NCBI RefSeq assembly: GCF_910580175.1
Contig: NZ_CAJTXD010000001.1
Coordinates: forward strand, 1 to 64,000
Length of the DNA stretch: 64,000 nt
Reading direction: 5' to 3'
Source of the DNA: an uncultured Alistipes sp.
GTDB taxonomy: Bacteria > Bacteroidota > Bacteroidia > Bacteroidales > Rikenellaceae
This document shows positions 32,931 to 42,728 of the stretch, piece after piece. The notes beneath the pieces are model-generated. The model was not told the origin of the DNA and did not search any database. It saw nothing but the letters and a program-made list of their open reading frames with translations. Within the stretch, counting starts at the first letter, position 1; the number at the start of each line of letters is the position of its first letter. The translations under genes and the position numbers were made by a program.

Positions 32931-32989
32931 AAGGTTTTTTCTGATTCGTCGGGCTGCCGCACGTAATTTCTGCGGGGCTGTTTTTCGTT

Positions 32990-33889
32990 TTATCGCGATC
33001 CGAGCCACAGAAAGAGCATGCCCAGCAGGATGAAGGCCAGGTCGACCGCTTTCGACCGCAGGTTGCGTTCGTGGAACAGCACGGCCCCGCAGAGGAACGA
33101 CACCACCACCGATCCGCGGCGGATCATCGACACCACCGAAATCATGGCATCGCTGTCGCTCAACGCCATCAGATAGGCGAAGTCGGCCAGCGACAGGAAT
33201 ATGGATATCAAGGGTATGGCCCAGCTCCAATGGAACGGGGTTGTCGTGCGGCGGCGCGGCCACCACAAGATCGCCACCAGCACGGACATGATCGCGAATT
33301 GGTAGAGGTTGTACCAGGCCTGCACGAATACCGGGTCGAGACGCGTCATGATATATTTGTCGTACAGCCCGCTTATCGCACCGGTCACGGCAGACAAAGC
33401 TACGAATACGATCCAGATGTTGTGGGCGAAATCTACCCCCTCGCGGCGGCTCGACCGGCTGAGCATGAATAGCGACAGGAGCGCCAGCCCCACGCCGATC
33501 CATTGGCAGGCGTTCAGGCGTTCGCTGAACACCAGCATGGCGCCTATGAGCACCATGACCGGACGCGTGGCGTTGATCGGCCCTACGATCGTGATGGGCA
33601 GATGTTTGATTCCGAAGTAGCCGAACACCCACGACGTCAGTACGATGACCGATTTGAGCAGCACCAGCGCATGGGCGCTGCACGTGCCCGGCTCCGAGGC
33701 CAGCACGGTGCCGTCGAACCACCTCCATCCGCATTCCGCAGCAAGGATCGTCGGCAGAAAAATCAGCGTCGAGAAAAACGTGTTCAGCAGCAGCACCGGC
33801 AGCACCGCATTTTCCGTGAGCGCTTTCTTTTTGGCGGCGTCGTAGAGTCCGAGCAGAGCCGCCGAGGCGAACGCAAGAGTCAGCCACAT
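32990..33889 (-). CDS. EamA/DMT-family transporter
   Basis: 299-aa inner-membrane protein with about ten predicted helices and two EamA repeats; the first repeat ends with ITIVGPINATRPVMVLIGAMLVFSERL (conserved Pro/Glu region), the second with ISVVSMIRRGSVVVSFLCGAVLFHERN. Likely a drug/metabolite exporter; substrate unknown. Start at 33889 (MWLTLAFASAALLGLYD) is preferred to 33985, whose extra 32 residues are Arg/Pro-rich and not membrane-like. Confidence 0.88.
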   Translation of the reverse strand: MWLTLAFASAALLGLYDAAKKKALTENAVLPVLLLNTFFSTLIFLPTILAAECGWRWFDGTVLASEPGTCSAHALVLLKSVIVLTSWVFGYFGIKHLPITIVGPINATRPVMVLIGAMLVFSERLNACQWIGVGLALLSLFMLSRSSRREGVDFAHNIWIVFVALSAVTGAISGLYDKYIMTRLDPVFVQAWYNLYQFAIMSVLVAILWWPRRRTTTPFHWSWAIPLISIFLSLADFAYLMALSDSDAMISVVSMIRRGSVVVSFLCGAVLFHERNLRSKAVDLAFILLGMLFLWLGSR

Positions 33890-34131
33890 GATTTGTGAAA
33901 GTTTTTTGTTCGTTGTCGTCACCCGAACAGAGCGGTCGGGGCGTCGGGCGTGCGGATCGGAAAATCCGGGGCAAAGATAGCGCAAGGCGCGGGCAATCCC
34001 AAATTTATTTTCAGTGCAACCGAGTTACGTTTTTTTTGTATGGTTTTCTGTGAAAAATGCGCAACCGATTGACGGAGCTTGTGTTTTGCCATGTGCTGTT
34101 CGTTTGTCGCCGCTTTTTTGCAAAATCTTCG

Positions 34132-34139
34132 TATATTTG
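34132..34139 (+). promoter_or_regulatory. -7 box of lepA
   Basis: TATATTTG, 23 bp before the lepA ATG at 34163. Rules out the in-frame start at 34079. Confidence 0.55.
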
Positions 34140-34162
34140 CGCACACTTTCGTTTATGACCCG

Positions 34163-35953
34163 ATGAAAAACATCCGCAACTTTTGCATCATAGCCCATAT
34201 CGACCACGGTAAAAGCACCTTGGCCGACCGTTTGTTGGAGAAGACCAATACCCTGAACCAGCGTGAAATGCAGGCTCAGGTGCTCGACGACATGGACCTC
34301 GAACGCGAGAAAGGCATTACTATCAAGAGCCACGCCATCCAGATGGAATATGCGGCGCGCGACGGCCAGCGTTATGTCTTGAATCTGATCGACACTCCGG
34401 GCCATGTCGATTTCTCTTATGAGGTGTCGCGGGCCATTGCTTCGTGCGAGGGGGCTTTGCTGGTGGTCGATGCCACGCAGGGCATTCAGGCGCAGACGAT
34501 CTCCAACCTTTACTTGGCCGTGGGCCACGATCTGGAGATCATCCCCGTGTTGAACAAGATCGATATGGATTCGGCCATGATCGACGAAGTGAAGGATCAG
34601 GTCATCGACCTCATCGGTTGCAAGGAGGAGGACATTCTCTTGGCTTCCGGTAAAACGGGTCTCGGCGTCGAGGAGGTGCTCGAAGCCATCGTGCAGCGCA
34701 TTCCCGCGCCTAAGGGCGACGAGAACGGGCCGTTGCAGGCGTTGATCTTCGACTCGGTGTTCAACCCCTTCCGCGGCATCATCGCCTATTACCGTGTCTT
34801 CAACGGCACGATCCGCAAGGGCGACCATGTGAAGTTTTTCAACACCGGCAGCGAATATGATGCCGACGAAATCGGCGTGCTGAAACTCAAGATGCAGCCC
34901 CGGCAGGAGATCAAGGCCGGCGACGTGGGTTATATCTGTTCCGGCATCAAGACTTCGGCCGACGTCAAGGTCGGCGATACGATTACCTCCGTCTCGCGGC
35001 CGGCCGACGAGGCGATCGCCGGTTTCGAAGATGTGAAGCCGATGGTCTTCGCGGGCGTCTATCCTGTCGAGGCCGATCAGTACGAGGATTTGCGGGCTTC
35101 GCTCGAAAAACTCCAGCTCAACGATGCGTCGTTGACTTTCGAGCCGGAAAGTTCGTTGGCGCTGGGCTTCGGATTCCGTTGCGGCTTCCTCGGCTTGCTC
35201 CATATGGAGATCATCCAGGAGCGTCTCTACCGCGAGTTCGACATGGATGTCATTACTACCGTGCCCAATGTCTCTTACCGGATTACCACCACGCAGGGCG
35301 AGACGCTCGAAGTGCACAACCCGTCGGGACTGCCCGAAATTACCAAGGTTGCCAAGATCGAAGAACCTTATATCTTGGCCCAGATCATTACCAAGTCGGA
35401 GTTTCTGGGCAACGTTATCAAACTTTGCATCGACAAGCGCGGTGTGATGAAGAACCAGACTTTCATTACGCAGGATCGTGTGGAGGTCAATTTCGACATG
35501 CCCTTGTCGGAGATCGTTTTCGACTTCTACGACAAGCTCAAGAGCCTTTCCAAGGGGTATGCGTCGTTCGATTACCACCGCACAGGCTACCAACTTTCGA
35601 AACTCGTCAAATTAGATATTCTGCTCAACGGCGAGCCGGTCGATGCTCTGTCGTCGTTGATCTATGCTGACCATGCCTACGATTTCGGCCGCAAGATGTG
35701 CGAGAAGCTCAAGGAGCTGATCCCTCGCCAGCAGTTCGACATCGCCATCCAGGCCGCCATCGGCGCCAAGATCATCGCCCGCGAAACGGTCAAGGCCGTG
35801 CGCAAGGATGTGACGGCCAAATGTTATGGCGGCGACATTTCGCGCAAGCGCAAGCTGCTCGAAAAGCAGAAGAAAGGCAAGAAGCGCATGCGTCAGATCG
35901 GCAACGTCGAGGTGCCCCAGTCGGCATTCCTTGCCGTGCTGAAGATGGATTGA
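34163..35953 (+). CDS. lepA: Elongation factor 4 (LepA)
   Basis: Ribosome-associated translational GTPase; 596 aa, the standard length. G1 [11 protein letters not shown]2 region [14 protein letters not shown]3 [14 protein letters not shown]4 PVLNKIDMD. The C-terminal LepA-specific domain ends with [33 protein letters not shown], here read as [20 protein letters not shown]. Monocistronic. Confidence 0.98.
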   Translation: MKNIRNFCIIAHIDHGKSTLADRLLEKTNTLNQREMQAQVLDDMDLEREKGITIKSHAIQMEYAARDGQRYVLNLIDTPGHVDFSYEVSRAIASCEGALLVVDATQGIQAQTISNLYLAVGHDLEIIPVLNKIDMDSAMIDEVKDQVIDLIGCKEEDILLASGKTGLGVEEVLEAIVQRIPAPKGDENGPLQALIFDSVFNPFRGIIAYYRVFNGTIRKGDHVKFFNTGSEYDADEIGVLKLKMQPRQEIKAGDVGYICSGIKTSADVKVGDTITSVSRPADEAIAGFEDVKPMVFAGVYPVEADQYEDLRASLEKLQLNDASLTFEPESSLALGFGFRCGFLGLLHMEIIQERLYREFDMDVITTVPNVSYRITTTQGETLEVHNPSGLPEITKVAKIEEPYILAQIITKSEFLGNVIKLCIDKRGVMKNQTFITQDRVEVNFDMPLSEIVFDFYDKLKSLSKGYASFDYHRTGYQLSKLVKLDILLNGEPVDALSSLIYADHAYDFGRKMCEKLKELIPRQQFDIAIQAAIGAKIIARETVKAVRKDVTAKCYGGDISRKRKLLEKQKKGKKRMRQIGNVEVPQSAFLAVLKMD

Positions 35954-36106
35954 GTTTGTGGCCATGCGGGGCGATCAAAGGCCCCCGGAACAAACAGGAG
36001 AATCGCTGGCAGAGGGAAGTCGAGCAGGAACATAGCTCTCTTTGCCATGTATGCCGTTGGTTGCTGTTGCGAAATTTCGGCGGAACTTAAATTTTTTCTC
36101 CCGAAA

Positions 36107-36137
36107 TTTGATTTGTCGGATTTTCCGCGTATCTTTG
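36107..36137 (+). promoter_or_regulatory. tRNA-Gly(CCC) promoter
   Basis: TTTG (36107-36110), 19-bp spacer, TATCTTTG (36130-36137); transcription would start a few bases before the tRNA. Confidence 0.7.
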
Positions 36138-36148
36138 TTCTTCGAATC

Positions 36149-36224
36149 GCGGAAGTAGCTCAGTTGGTAGAGCATCAGCTTCCCAAGCTGAGGGTCGCGG
36201 GTTCGAGTCCCGTTTTCCGCTCCA
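36149..36224 (+). tRNA. tRNA-Gly (anticodon CCC), CCA encoded
   Basis: Cloverleaf with acceptor GCGGAAG, anticodon stem TCAGC/GCTGA, loop TTCCCAA, T-arm GCGGG-TTCGAGT-CCCGT, discriminator T and genome-encoded CCA (36222-36224), unlike the GCC isoacceptor at 14051. Confidence 0.95.
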
Positions 36225-36286
36225 AGAAATCGGAGTGTCGCAAGATTTGCAATGCTCCGATTTTCTGTTTGTGCTTCTTTAAAATG

Positions 36287-36322
36287 TACAATTGCCCCGG
36301 CCGATCGGCCGGGGCAATTGTA
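36287..36322. terminator. Perfect 36-nt palindrome after the peroxiredoxin gene
   Basis: TACAATTGCCCCGGCC (36287-36302), GATC centre, GGCCGGGGCAATTGTA (36307-36322). It sits 10 bp after the peroxiredoxin stop (minus) and also downstream of tRNA-Gly(CCC); likely a shared terminator, though T-runs are short. Confidence 0.7.
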
Positions 36323-36332
36323 TGAAAAGCGG

Positions 36333-37031
36333 TTACGCTTCTTCGTAGGCGGCTGCCTTGGTTTTTTCCATCGGCAGCGGCTTGGTGCAGAAATACCATT
36401 CGTAGCATTTCATGCCGGGTGCTCCCTGCTCCTGTTGGTTGTAGGTCGCCGGAGCCGGTACGATGATGTCGTCGCCCGGGTGCCAGTCGGCCGGCAGGGC
36501 CACTTGGTGTTTGTCGATGGTTTGCAGACCGACCAGCACCCGCTTGAGTTCGTCGAAGTTGCGGCCCAGCTGCATCGGATAGTAGATCACGGCGCGGATC
36601 GTGGCCTTGGGGTCGATGAAGAAGACGGCGCGCACGGCGGCCGTCGTCGAGACGCCCGGTTGGATCATGCCGTATTTGTGCGCTACGTCCATCGACATGT
36701 CGGCGATGAGCGGGAAGTTCAGTTCGACGTTTTTGTGTCCCTTGAATTCGATTTTGTCGTGGATCGACTTCATCCAGGCTATGTGGCTGGGGTTTGTGCC
36801 GACCGAGAGTCCCACCAGCCGGCAGTTCAGGGCTTCGAATTCTTTCTGCATGGCGCCGAAAAGCACGAATTCCGAGGTGCAGATCGGTGTGAAGTCCGAC
36901 GGATGGCTGAACAGCACCACCCATTTGCCTTCGAAATCTTCGGGGAAGCGGATTTTGCCCTGGGTCGTTTCGGCTTCGAATGCCGGGGCTTTGTCGCCGA
37001 TGAGCGGCATGCGGTAGGTTTGATTTTCCAT
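36333..37031 (-). CDS. Peroxiredoxin (Prx6-like)
   Basis: Thiol peroxidase reducing H2O2 and organic peroxides; 232 aa. Peroxidatic Cys51 in HPSDFTPICTSEF. Long C-terminal domain of the Prx6 type ending GMKCYEWYFCTKPL, whose cysteines could act in resolution as in archaeal Prx6 enzymes. LSVGTNPSHIAWMKSI and PLIADMSMDVAHKYGM are also family-typical. Start at 37031. Divergent from a ferritin-like gene 135 bp away, together an oxidative-stress pair. Confidence 0.93.
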   Translation of the reverse strand: MENQTYRMPLIGDKAPAFEAETTQGKIRFPEDFEGKWVVLFSHPSDFTPICTSEFVLFGAMQKEFEALNCRLVGLSVGTNPSHIAWMKSIHDKIEFKGHKNVELNFPLIADMSMDVAHKYGMIQPGVSTTAAVRAVFFIDPKATIRAVIYYPMQLGRNFDELKRVLVGLQTIDKHQVALPADWHPGDDIIVPAPATYNQQEQGAPGMKCYEWYFCTKPLPMEKTKAAAYEEA

Positions 37032-37166
37032 AAGTGTGCAACGATGAATTTTTAAACGCTTTGTCCTTATGCAAATAGAGTGCCCCGGCCGTTCGCCGCA
37101 TTTGCGGTCGCCATTTGTGGTATGCAATTTGCCGCAGTGCGGATAGGTTTTAATTTTAGGCCACTT

Positions 37167-37706
37167 ATGAAAACGGACAACACCAAAACGACCAAAAACA
37201 CCGGCACGACCGGTCAGACCGAGTTCCACCGCTTCTTCGTGGAGCAGCTCAAAGACATTTATTGGGCCGAGAAGCATCTGAAAAAGGGCTTGCGCAAGAT
37301 GCGCCAGGCAGCCACGAGTCCCAACCTCACGGCGGCTTTCGACAAGCACTACAACGAGGGCGACGGACAGATCGCACAGCTGGAGACCATCTTCGAGTTG
37401 ATGGGCGAGAAGCCCGAGGCCAAGCGTTGCGAGGCGATGGCCGGCTTGCTCCAGGAGGCCGAGGCCATGATTTCCGACACGCAGAAGAACAGTTTCGTCC
37501 GCGATGCCGGATTGATCTTGGCCGCCCAGAAGGTCGAGCACTACGAAATCGCCACCTACGGCACGCTCAAGGCCCTGGCCGCCTACTTGCCGGAGAAGAA
37601 GGTAAAGCGGATGCTCGAAACGATTCTCGCCGGCGAGAAAAAGACCGACGAAGCACTGACGCGTATGGCCGAAGATTTCGTCAACGAGTGTGCTGCCGTC
37701 GAGTAA
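37167..37706 (+). CDS. YciE/YciF (DUF892) ferritin-like protein
   Basis: 179-aa four-helix bundle protein. After a Lys/Thr-rich start, the core has FHRFFVEQLKDIYWAEKHLKKGL (Glu/His metal ligands), HYNEGDGQIAQLETIFELMG, AAQKVEHYEIATYGTL and AGEKKTDEALTRMAEDFVN, which supply the diiron-type ligands of DUF892. Exact role unclear; the family is stress-induced. Start at 37167. Confidence 0.92.
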   Translation: MKTDNTKTTKNTGTTGQTEFHRFFVEQLKDIYWAEKHLKKGLRKMRQAATSPNLTAAFDKHYNEGDGQIAQLETIFELMGEKPEAKRCEAMAGLLQEAEAMISDTQKNSFVRDAGLILAAQKVEHYEIATYGTLKALAAYLPEKKVKRMLETILAGEKKTDEALTRMAEDFVNECAAVE

Positions 37707-37731
37707 GTCCACGGCGGATGTCGGTTTCCGG

Positions 37732-37770
37732 GAGAGGAACTCTTTGTGCAAGAGTTTCTCTCTTTTTTTT
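37732..37770 (+). terminator. Terminator of the DUF892 gene
   Basis: 13-bp stem (37732-37744 with 37750-37762, one G-U) followed by eight T. Confidence 0.85.
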
Positions 37771-37830
37771 GTCGTACGGCAGGCTTGTCTTCCCTTTCCC
37801 GGCGGGGTGTGTCAGTTAAATGCGAATATG

Positions 37831-37862
37831 TTTGTTTTTGCGCTCTACTTGCGTTATCTTTG
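37831..37862 (+). promoter_or_regulatory. pheT promoter
   Basis: TTTG (37831-37834), 20-bp spacer, TATCTTTG (37855-37862), 40 bp before the ATG. Confidence 0.65.
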
Positions 37863-37902
37863 TTCGATTATTTATTGGCCGAACAAGTAAATTTCCAAAC
37901 AT

Positions 37903-40368
37903 ATGAATATCTCTTATAACTGGCTCAAGCGTTATATCGAAACCGATCTTCCGGCCGAACGGATCGCGGAAATTCTGACCGACATCGGCTTGGAGGTCGA
38001 GGGTTTCGGCAAGGTCGAAACCGTCAAGGGCGGACTTCGTGGCGTGGTGGTCGCCGAAGTGCTGACTTGCGAAGATCATCCCGATTCCGACCATCTCCAT
38101 GTCACGAAGGTCGACGTGGGTGCCGCCGAGCCGTTGCAAATCGTTTGCGGTGCGGCCAATTGCCGGGCCGGTCTCAAAGTGCTTTGCGCGACTGTCGGTG
38201 CGGTGCTCTACCCCGACGGCGGCGACGAGGAGTTCAAGATCAAGCGCAGCAAGATCCGCGGTGTCGAGTCGTTGGGCATGCTTTGCGCCGAGGACGAATT
38301 GGGCATCGGGGCTTCGCACGACGGCATCATGGAGTTGCCGGCCGACGCACCTGTGGGGATGCCGGCCAGCGAGTACCTGCATATCGAAGACGATTACCTC
38401 ATCGAAATAGGACTCACGCCCAACCGCGTCGATGCGGCGTCGCATATCGGCGTGGCCCGCGACCTGGCGGCCTACTTGACCGCCCGCGGACAGAAAACCG
38501 AGGTGCGCATGCCCGATGTGTCGGCTTTTGCGCCCGACGGCCACGACTCGAACCTCAAGGTGCGAGTCGAGAACGCCGAGGCGGCTCCCCGTTATGCGGG
38601 CGTCTCCGTCACAGGGTGTAAAATCGGCCCCTCGCCCGAGTGGATGCAGAATTGCCTGCGGGCGGCCGGCATCAATCCCAAGAACAATCTTGTGGACATC
38701 ACTAATTTTGTGTTGTTCGAGTTGGGACAGCCTCTTCATGCGTTCGACGCCCGCAAGATCGAGGGCGGCGAGGTCGTCGTCCGCACGTGTCCCGAGGGCA
38801 CGCCTTTCGTGACGCTCGACGGCGTGGAGCGCAAGCTCACGGAGAAGGATCTGATGATCTGCTCGGCCGAGCGTCCGATGTGCATCGCCGGCGTCTTCGG
38901 CGGGGCGGATTCGGGCATCAGCGATTCGACGGTCGACGTTTTCATCGAGAGCGCTTATTTCAATCCGGTATGGGTGCGCAAGACGGCCAAGCGTTTCGGA
39001 TTGAATACCGATGCTTCGTTCCGTTTCGAGCGCGGCGTCGATCCCAATTTACAGGTTTATGCTGCCAAGCGTGCCGCCTTGTTGTTCAAGGAGTTGGCCG
39101 GCGGTAAGATTTCCAGCGACGTCATCGACCTCTATCCCGCCCCGATCGCCGATTTCGTGTTCGATCTCTCGTTCGACCGGCTAAACGCCTTGATCGGCAA
39201 AGAGATTTCCCGCGAAACCGTGCGTGCGATTCTTGCGGCGCTCGAAGTGAAGATCGTGGCCGAGAAGGAGGGTGTGTTGACTGTGGCCGTGCCGCCTTAT
39301 CGGGTCGACGTGCAGCGCGAGGCCGACCTGATCGAGGACATCTTGCGCATCTATGGTTATAACAACGTCGAAATACCCTCTTGCGTGCGTTCCACGCTCT
39401 CTTTTGCGCCGCAGCCCGACCGCAATAAGTTGATGAATTTGGCGGCCGATTTTCTGACGGCCAACGGGTTTACGGAGATCATGTCCAATTCGCTGACCAA
39501 GGGGGCCTACTACGAGGGACTCGCCTCCTGCCCGAAGGAGCGTTGCGTGCGGATTCTCAATCCGTTGAGCGCCGATCTCAATGTTATGCGGCAAACCTTG
39601 CTGTTCAACATGTTGGAAGCTGTCGCTTTGAATGCCAACCGCAAAAACGGCGATTTGAAACTTTATGAGTTCGGCAATTGCTATTTCTACGATGCAGGGA
39701 AACGCACCGACGAAAATCCGTTGGCCGCCTATTCCGAAGAATATCGTTTGGCGATCGCCGTCACGGGCATCGCGACTGCGCAGTCGTGGAATGCGAAGCC
39801 CGAAAAGGCATCGTTCTTTACTCTGCGTGCCGTTGCCGAGAAATTGTTGCACCGCTTCGGCATCGACATCTATGCTTTGCAGACCGAAAGCGTCGCGAGC
39901 GATTTGTTCGGCGAGGGATTGTCGATGTCGCTCGGCAACAAGGAGTTGTTGCGGATCGGCACGGTCGCCGGGCGTATCCGTCGTATGCTCGATGTCAAGC
40001 AGGAGGTCTATTTCCTGGAGATGAATTTCGATGCGCTGGTCAAATCGACCCGGAAACATCGGATCGTCGTCGAGGAGTTGTCTAAATTCCCCGAGGTAAA
40101 GCGCGACCTGGCGTTGTTAGTCGACAAGCAGGTCTCTTTTGCGGCTTTGCGCGAGGTGGCTTTCGCTGCGGAGCGCAAGTTGCTTAAGAGCGTGGCGTTG
40201 TTCGATGTCTACGAGGGAGACAAGCTGCCCGAGGGTAAGAAGTCCTACGCCTTGAGTTTCATTTTGCAGGACAAGAGCCGCACGCTCGACGAGCGGACGA
40301 TCGAACGCGTGATGGCCAACCTGACGGCCCAGTTCGAAAGCCGTTGCGGCGCCACGGTCAGAAGTTGA
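37903..40368 (+). CDS. pheT: Phenylalanyl-tRNA synthetase beta subunit
   Basis: 821 aa. N-terminal MNISYNWLKRYIETDLPAERI; OB tRNA-binding domain (EVLTCEDHPDSDHLHVTKVD); B3/B4 editing domain (LVDITNFVLFELGQPLHAFDA); B5 domain with IEDILRIYGYNN; core and C-terminal FDX-ACB anticodon domain (FPEVKRDLALLVDKQVSF, LPEGKKSYALSFILQDKSRTL). Full length; pheS is not in this window, so the two subunit genes are unlinked, as in other Bacteroidota. Confidence 0.98.
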   Translation: MNISYNWLKRYIETDLPAERIAEILTDIGLEVEGFGKVETVKGGLRGVVVAEVLTCEDHPDSDHLHVTKVDVGAAEPLQIVCGAANCRAGLKVLCATVGAVLYPDGGDEEFKIKRSKIRGVESLGMLCAEDELGIGASHDGIMELPADAPVGMPASEYLHIEDDYLIEIGLTPNRVDAASHIGVARDLAAYLTARGQKTEVRMPDVSAFAPDGHDSNLKVRVENAEAAPRYAGVSVTGCKIGPSPEWMQNCLRAAGINPKNNLVDITNFVLFELGQPLHAFDARKIEGGEVVVRTCPEGTPFVTLDGVERKLTEKDLMICSAERPMCIAGVFGGADSGISDSTVDVFIESAYFNPVWVRKTAKRFGLNTDASFRFERGVDPNLQVYAAKRAALLFKELAGGKISSDVIDLYPAPIADFVFDLSFDRLNALIGKEISRETVRAILAALEVKIVAEKEGVLTVAVPPYRVDVQREADLIEDILRIYGYNNVEIPSCVRSTLSFAPQPDRNKLMNLAADFLTANGFTEIMSNSLTKGAYYEGLASCPKERCVRILNPLSADLNVMRQTLLFNMLEAVALNANRKNGDLKLYEFGNCYFYDAGKRTDENPLAAYSEEYRLAIAVTGIATAQSWNAKPEKASFFTLRAVAEKLLHRFGIDIYALQTESVASDLFGEGLSMSLGNKELLRIGTVAGRIRRMLDVKQEVYFLEMNFDALVKSTRKHRIVVEELSKFPEVKRDLALLVDKQVSFAALREVAFAAERKLLKSVALFDVYEGDKLPEGKKSYALSFILQDKSRTLDERTIERVMANLTAQFESRCGATVRS

Positions 40369-40389
40369 TACGTTCCTTCTACTTTACGG

Positions 40390-40424
40390 CGAACCCCGCA
40401 ATCCGTTGAGGTTTGCGGGGTTCG
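40390..40424. terminator. Terminator between pheT and hexosaminidase
   Basis: Stem CGAACCCCGCAA/TTGCGGGGTTCG (40390-40401, 40413-40424); lies between converging genes. T-run is weak. Confidence 0.65.
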
Positions 40425-40450
40425 TGTTTGCGGGCTTGCCGCCGGTGGAG

Positions 40451-42598
40451 TTATAGATTCGGTTTGATTTGCGGCGGTTGGATCGTCACATAGGGCGTGC
40501 CGTTGCCGTGGCAGGTCGACACGAGCCGCACGGCCCGGATCGCCCGGTCAGGATGCAGGCGGATGCTGCCGTTTTCCAGGTCGCCGGCCCGTTCGAAATG
40601 CTGGCCGTCGAACGATACTTCGGCATATCCCGTCGTGATCTGGGTCTTCGGCAGTTGCAGGTGGCCCGTCTGGAAATACATTTCGCGGCTGGCGACCGGT
40701 TTTTCGAACGTGTAAAGTATCCAGTCGCCCTTGCGGCAGGTGCGCAGCGTTCGCGAGGTGCTGCGATACTCCGCCGCACGGGTGTAGGACGCTCTCGGAC
40801 TTTCGGGCATTGACGAGCTGATCCGGAGTTTCGGGGCGATGGTGCGGTAGTAGGATTTATCCGCCACCTGCGGACTGCGGCCCGTCTTGTAGTGCGAGCA
40901 GAAGCGATAGCGATGCGGTTCGGAGGTGTGCAGCGGGTGGGTGTAGCGCCGGGGCTTGCCGTCGTCCACGGTGTAGAAGATCGTAGCGCCGTCGTCCGTC
41001 GCGGCTGTGAAAACACCGTCTTCGTAGCGCAGCTGCGGCGGGAATAGGCGGAACCCGATGCCCATTGCGGCCATGCGGTCGTAGTGCTCGGAAACGAGTT
41101 CTTTATAATAGGCGTCCCATCCCTCGCTGTTGCCGTTCCAGGCGATGCGGGCCAGGGCGCAGAGCCGCGGGAAGCACATGTAATCGATGTAGTCGGGTTT
41201 TTCGGGTTCGTGCGATACATAGATTTCGCTCCAGAAAGCCGCTTCGTAGCCTTCCACGCGGTGCAGTTGTTCTTCAGAAAAGCCGCGTTGTGCCGGATCG
41301 AATCCGAAGGTCTTGCGGGCGTCGAAGATCGAAGCCCAGCTGTGCCCCTCCTCGCGGGGTGTCTGACGCATGTCGAAATAGAAACACTCGCTCGGCATGA
41401 TGACCGTGCGATAGCCTTGGGCAGTGGCTTTGCGGCAGGCTTCGACGCTCTCCCAGCCGTGCACGCGGCTTTCCCGCGTGAATGCCCCGCTTGCAGCCGC
41501 TTCGTTCCACACGGCCGGGCGCTTGCCGCGGGCCGTCAGCATGGCGGTCAGCCGATCCATGAAGCGGTCTTGCAGCCGGTGCGGGTCGTCGATCCGCAGC
41601 CGTCGCATCAAAGCCTGGCAGTCGGGGCATTTTTCCCATTGCGACACCTCCACTTCGTCGCCGCCGATGTGGATGTATTCCGACGGAAAGAGTGCGCAGA
41701 TTTCGTCCAGGATATCTTCCAGCAGCGTGTAGTTCTCCTCGCGGGCCACGCACCACGCCGACCGGTAGTCCGTGCCGGCAGTCGCTGCGGTGTCCGCCGG
41801 ATAGGCGCACCGGATTTCGGGGTGCAGCGAGCCTATGCAGCGGCTGTGGCCCGGCAGGTCGATTTCGGGGATGATTTCCACGTTGCGCAGGGCCGCATAC
41901 TCGATCAGCGAGCGCATCTGTTCCTGGGTGTAGTAGCCGCCGTATTTCTCCGGCCATTTGCCGTAGACCGCCACCACGGGCGAGTCGCCGCCGCGGAACC
42001 CGCCGATCCGAGCCAGTTCAGGGTGCGATTCGATGTCGATGCGCCACCCCTCGTCATCGGTCAGGTGGAAGTGCAGTTTGTTGATGCTGTGGTAGGACAA
42101 CAGGTCGATGCAGCGTTTCACTTCGTCGATGCCCATCCACGTGCGCGCCACGTCCAGCAGCATGCCCCGATAGCCGTAGCGCGGAGCGTCTTCGGCCCGG
42201 CCGCAGGGCAGCGCCGTGCCTGCCGGAAGACCTTGGCGGGCGTAGATTTCGGGCGGAAGCAGCCGGAAAAGGGCTTGTAGTCCGTTGAAAACTCCCCCGG
42301 GGCTTGTTCCGCCGATGAGGATATGGTCGGACGCGATGTCGAGCCGAAACCTTTCCGAGGCTTCGCCCGGTTCGAGCGTCAGCACCACGACGCTTTCGCC
42401 CGTCATGCGCTGCTCCACCTCGCACCCCAGATATTCGGAGGCATAGCGAGCCAGTGGCAGGAGGGTTTCGTCGGCGGCCACGGTCGTCGCCGGGCCGAAC
42501 ACGAAGCGGCCTTCGGCCGGAGCAAGGATTACAGGAGCAGGTTGGGCCGAGGCGCGGACGATGAGCAGCAGCGAAGCGGCGAGCAGAAATGGTTTCAT
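40451..42598 (-). CDS. GH20 beta-N-acetylhexosaminidase (exported)
   Basis: 715-aa glycoside hydrolase removing terminal GlcNAc/GalNAc from glycans. Signal peptide MKPFLLAASLLLIVRASAQ. GH20b domain about 20-140, catalytic barrel about 145-490 with RGMLLDVARTWM, HFHLTDDEGWRIDI, EIDLPGHS and the catalytic Asp-Glu pair in YIHIGGDEVEVSQW. The C-terminal ~190 residues include a chitobiase/beta-hexosaminidase C-terminal-like and F5/8-type beta domain (YAEVSFDGQHFERAG). Suited to host-glycan use in the gut. Start at 42598 fits the signal peptide. Confidence 0.95.
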   Translation of the reverse strand: MKPFLLAASLLLIVRASAQPAPVILAPAEGRFVFGPATTVAADETLLPLARYASEYLGCEVEQRMTGESVVVLTLEPGEASERFRLDIASDHILIGGTSPGGVFNGLQALFRLLPPEIYARQGLPAGTALPCGRAEDAPRYGYRGMLLDVARTWMGIDEVKRCIDLLSYHSINKLHFHLTDDEGWRIDIESHPELARIGGFRGGDSPVVAVYGKWPEKYGGYYTQEQMRSLIEYAALRNVEIIPEIDLPGHSRCIGSLHPEIRCAYPADTAATAGTDYRSAWCVAREENYTLLEDILDEICALFPSEYIHIGGDEVEVSQWEKCPDCQALMRRLRIDDPHRLQDRFMDRLTAMLTARGKRPAVWNEAAASGAFTRESRVHGWESVEACRKATAQGYRTVIMPSECFYFDMRQTPREEGHSWASIFDARKTFGFDPAQRGFSEEQLHRVEGYEAAFWSEIYVSHEPEKPDYIDYMCFPRLCALARIAWNGNSEGWDAYYKELVSEHYDRMAAMGIGFRLFPPQLRYEDGVFTAATDDGATIFYTVDDGKPRRYTHPLHTSEPHRYRFCSHYKTGRSPQVADKSYYRTIAPKLRISSSMPESPRASYTRAAEYRSTSRTLRTCRKGDWILYTFEKPVASREMYFQTGHLQLPKTQITTGYAEVSFDGQHFERAGDLENGSIRLHPDRAIRAVRLVSTCHGNGTPYVTIQPPQIKPNL

Positions 42599-42701
42599 AG
42601 GGATGCGGGAAAAGGGGCGATCACGTTCCACGAAGTTAGGCTATTCCAGTAAAACGGCCAAATATTCGGGCGAAATAGTAGGCCCCTTTTTGAAAATGTA
42701 G

Positions 42702-42709
42702 TACCTTTG
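42702..42709 (+). promoter_or_regulatory. -7 box of mazG operon
   Basis: TACCTTTG, 19 bp before the mazG ATG; drives mazG, the carbonic anhydrase and possibly the LytS/LytTR pair. Confidence 0.5.
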
Positions 42710-42728
42710 CTTCGAAATAAATTGTCTT

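Larger units (their letters stand above)
32603..32989. other. Long leader region of the lipoprotein gene
   Basis: 387 bp without a gene; contains the large stem-loop at 32659-32832 and a minus-strand promoter box at 32923-32930. Confidence 0.6.
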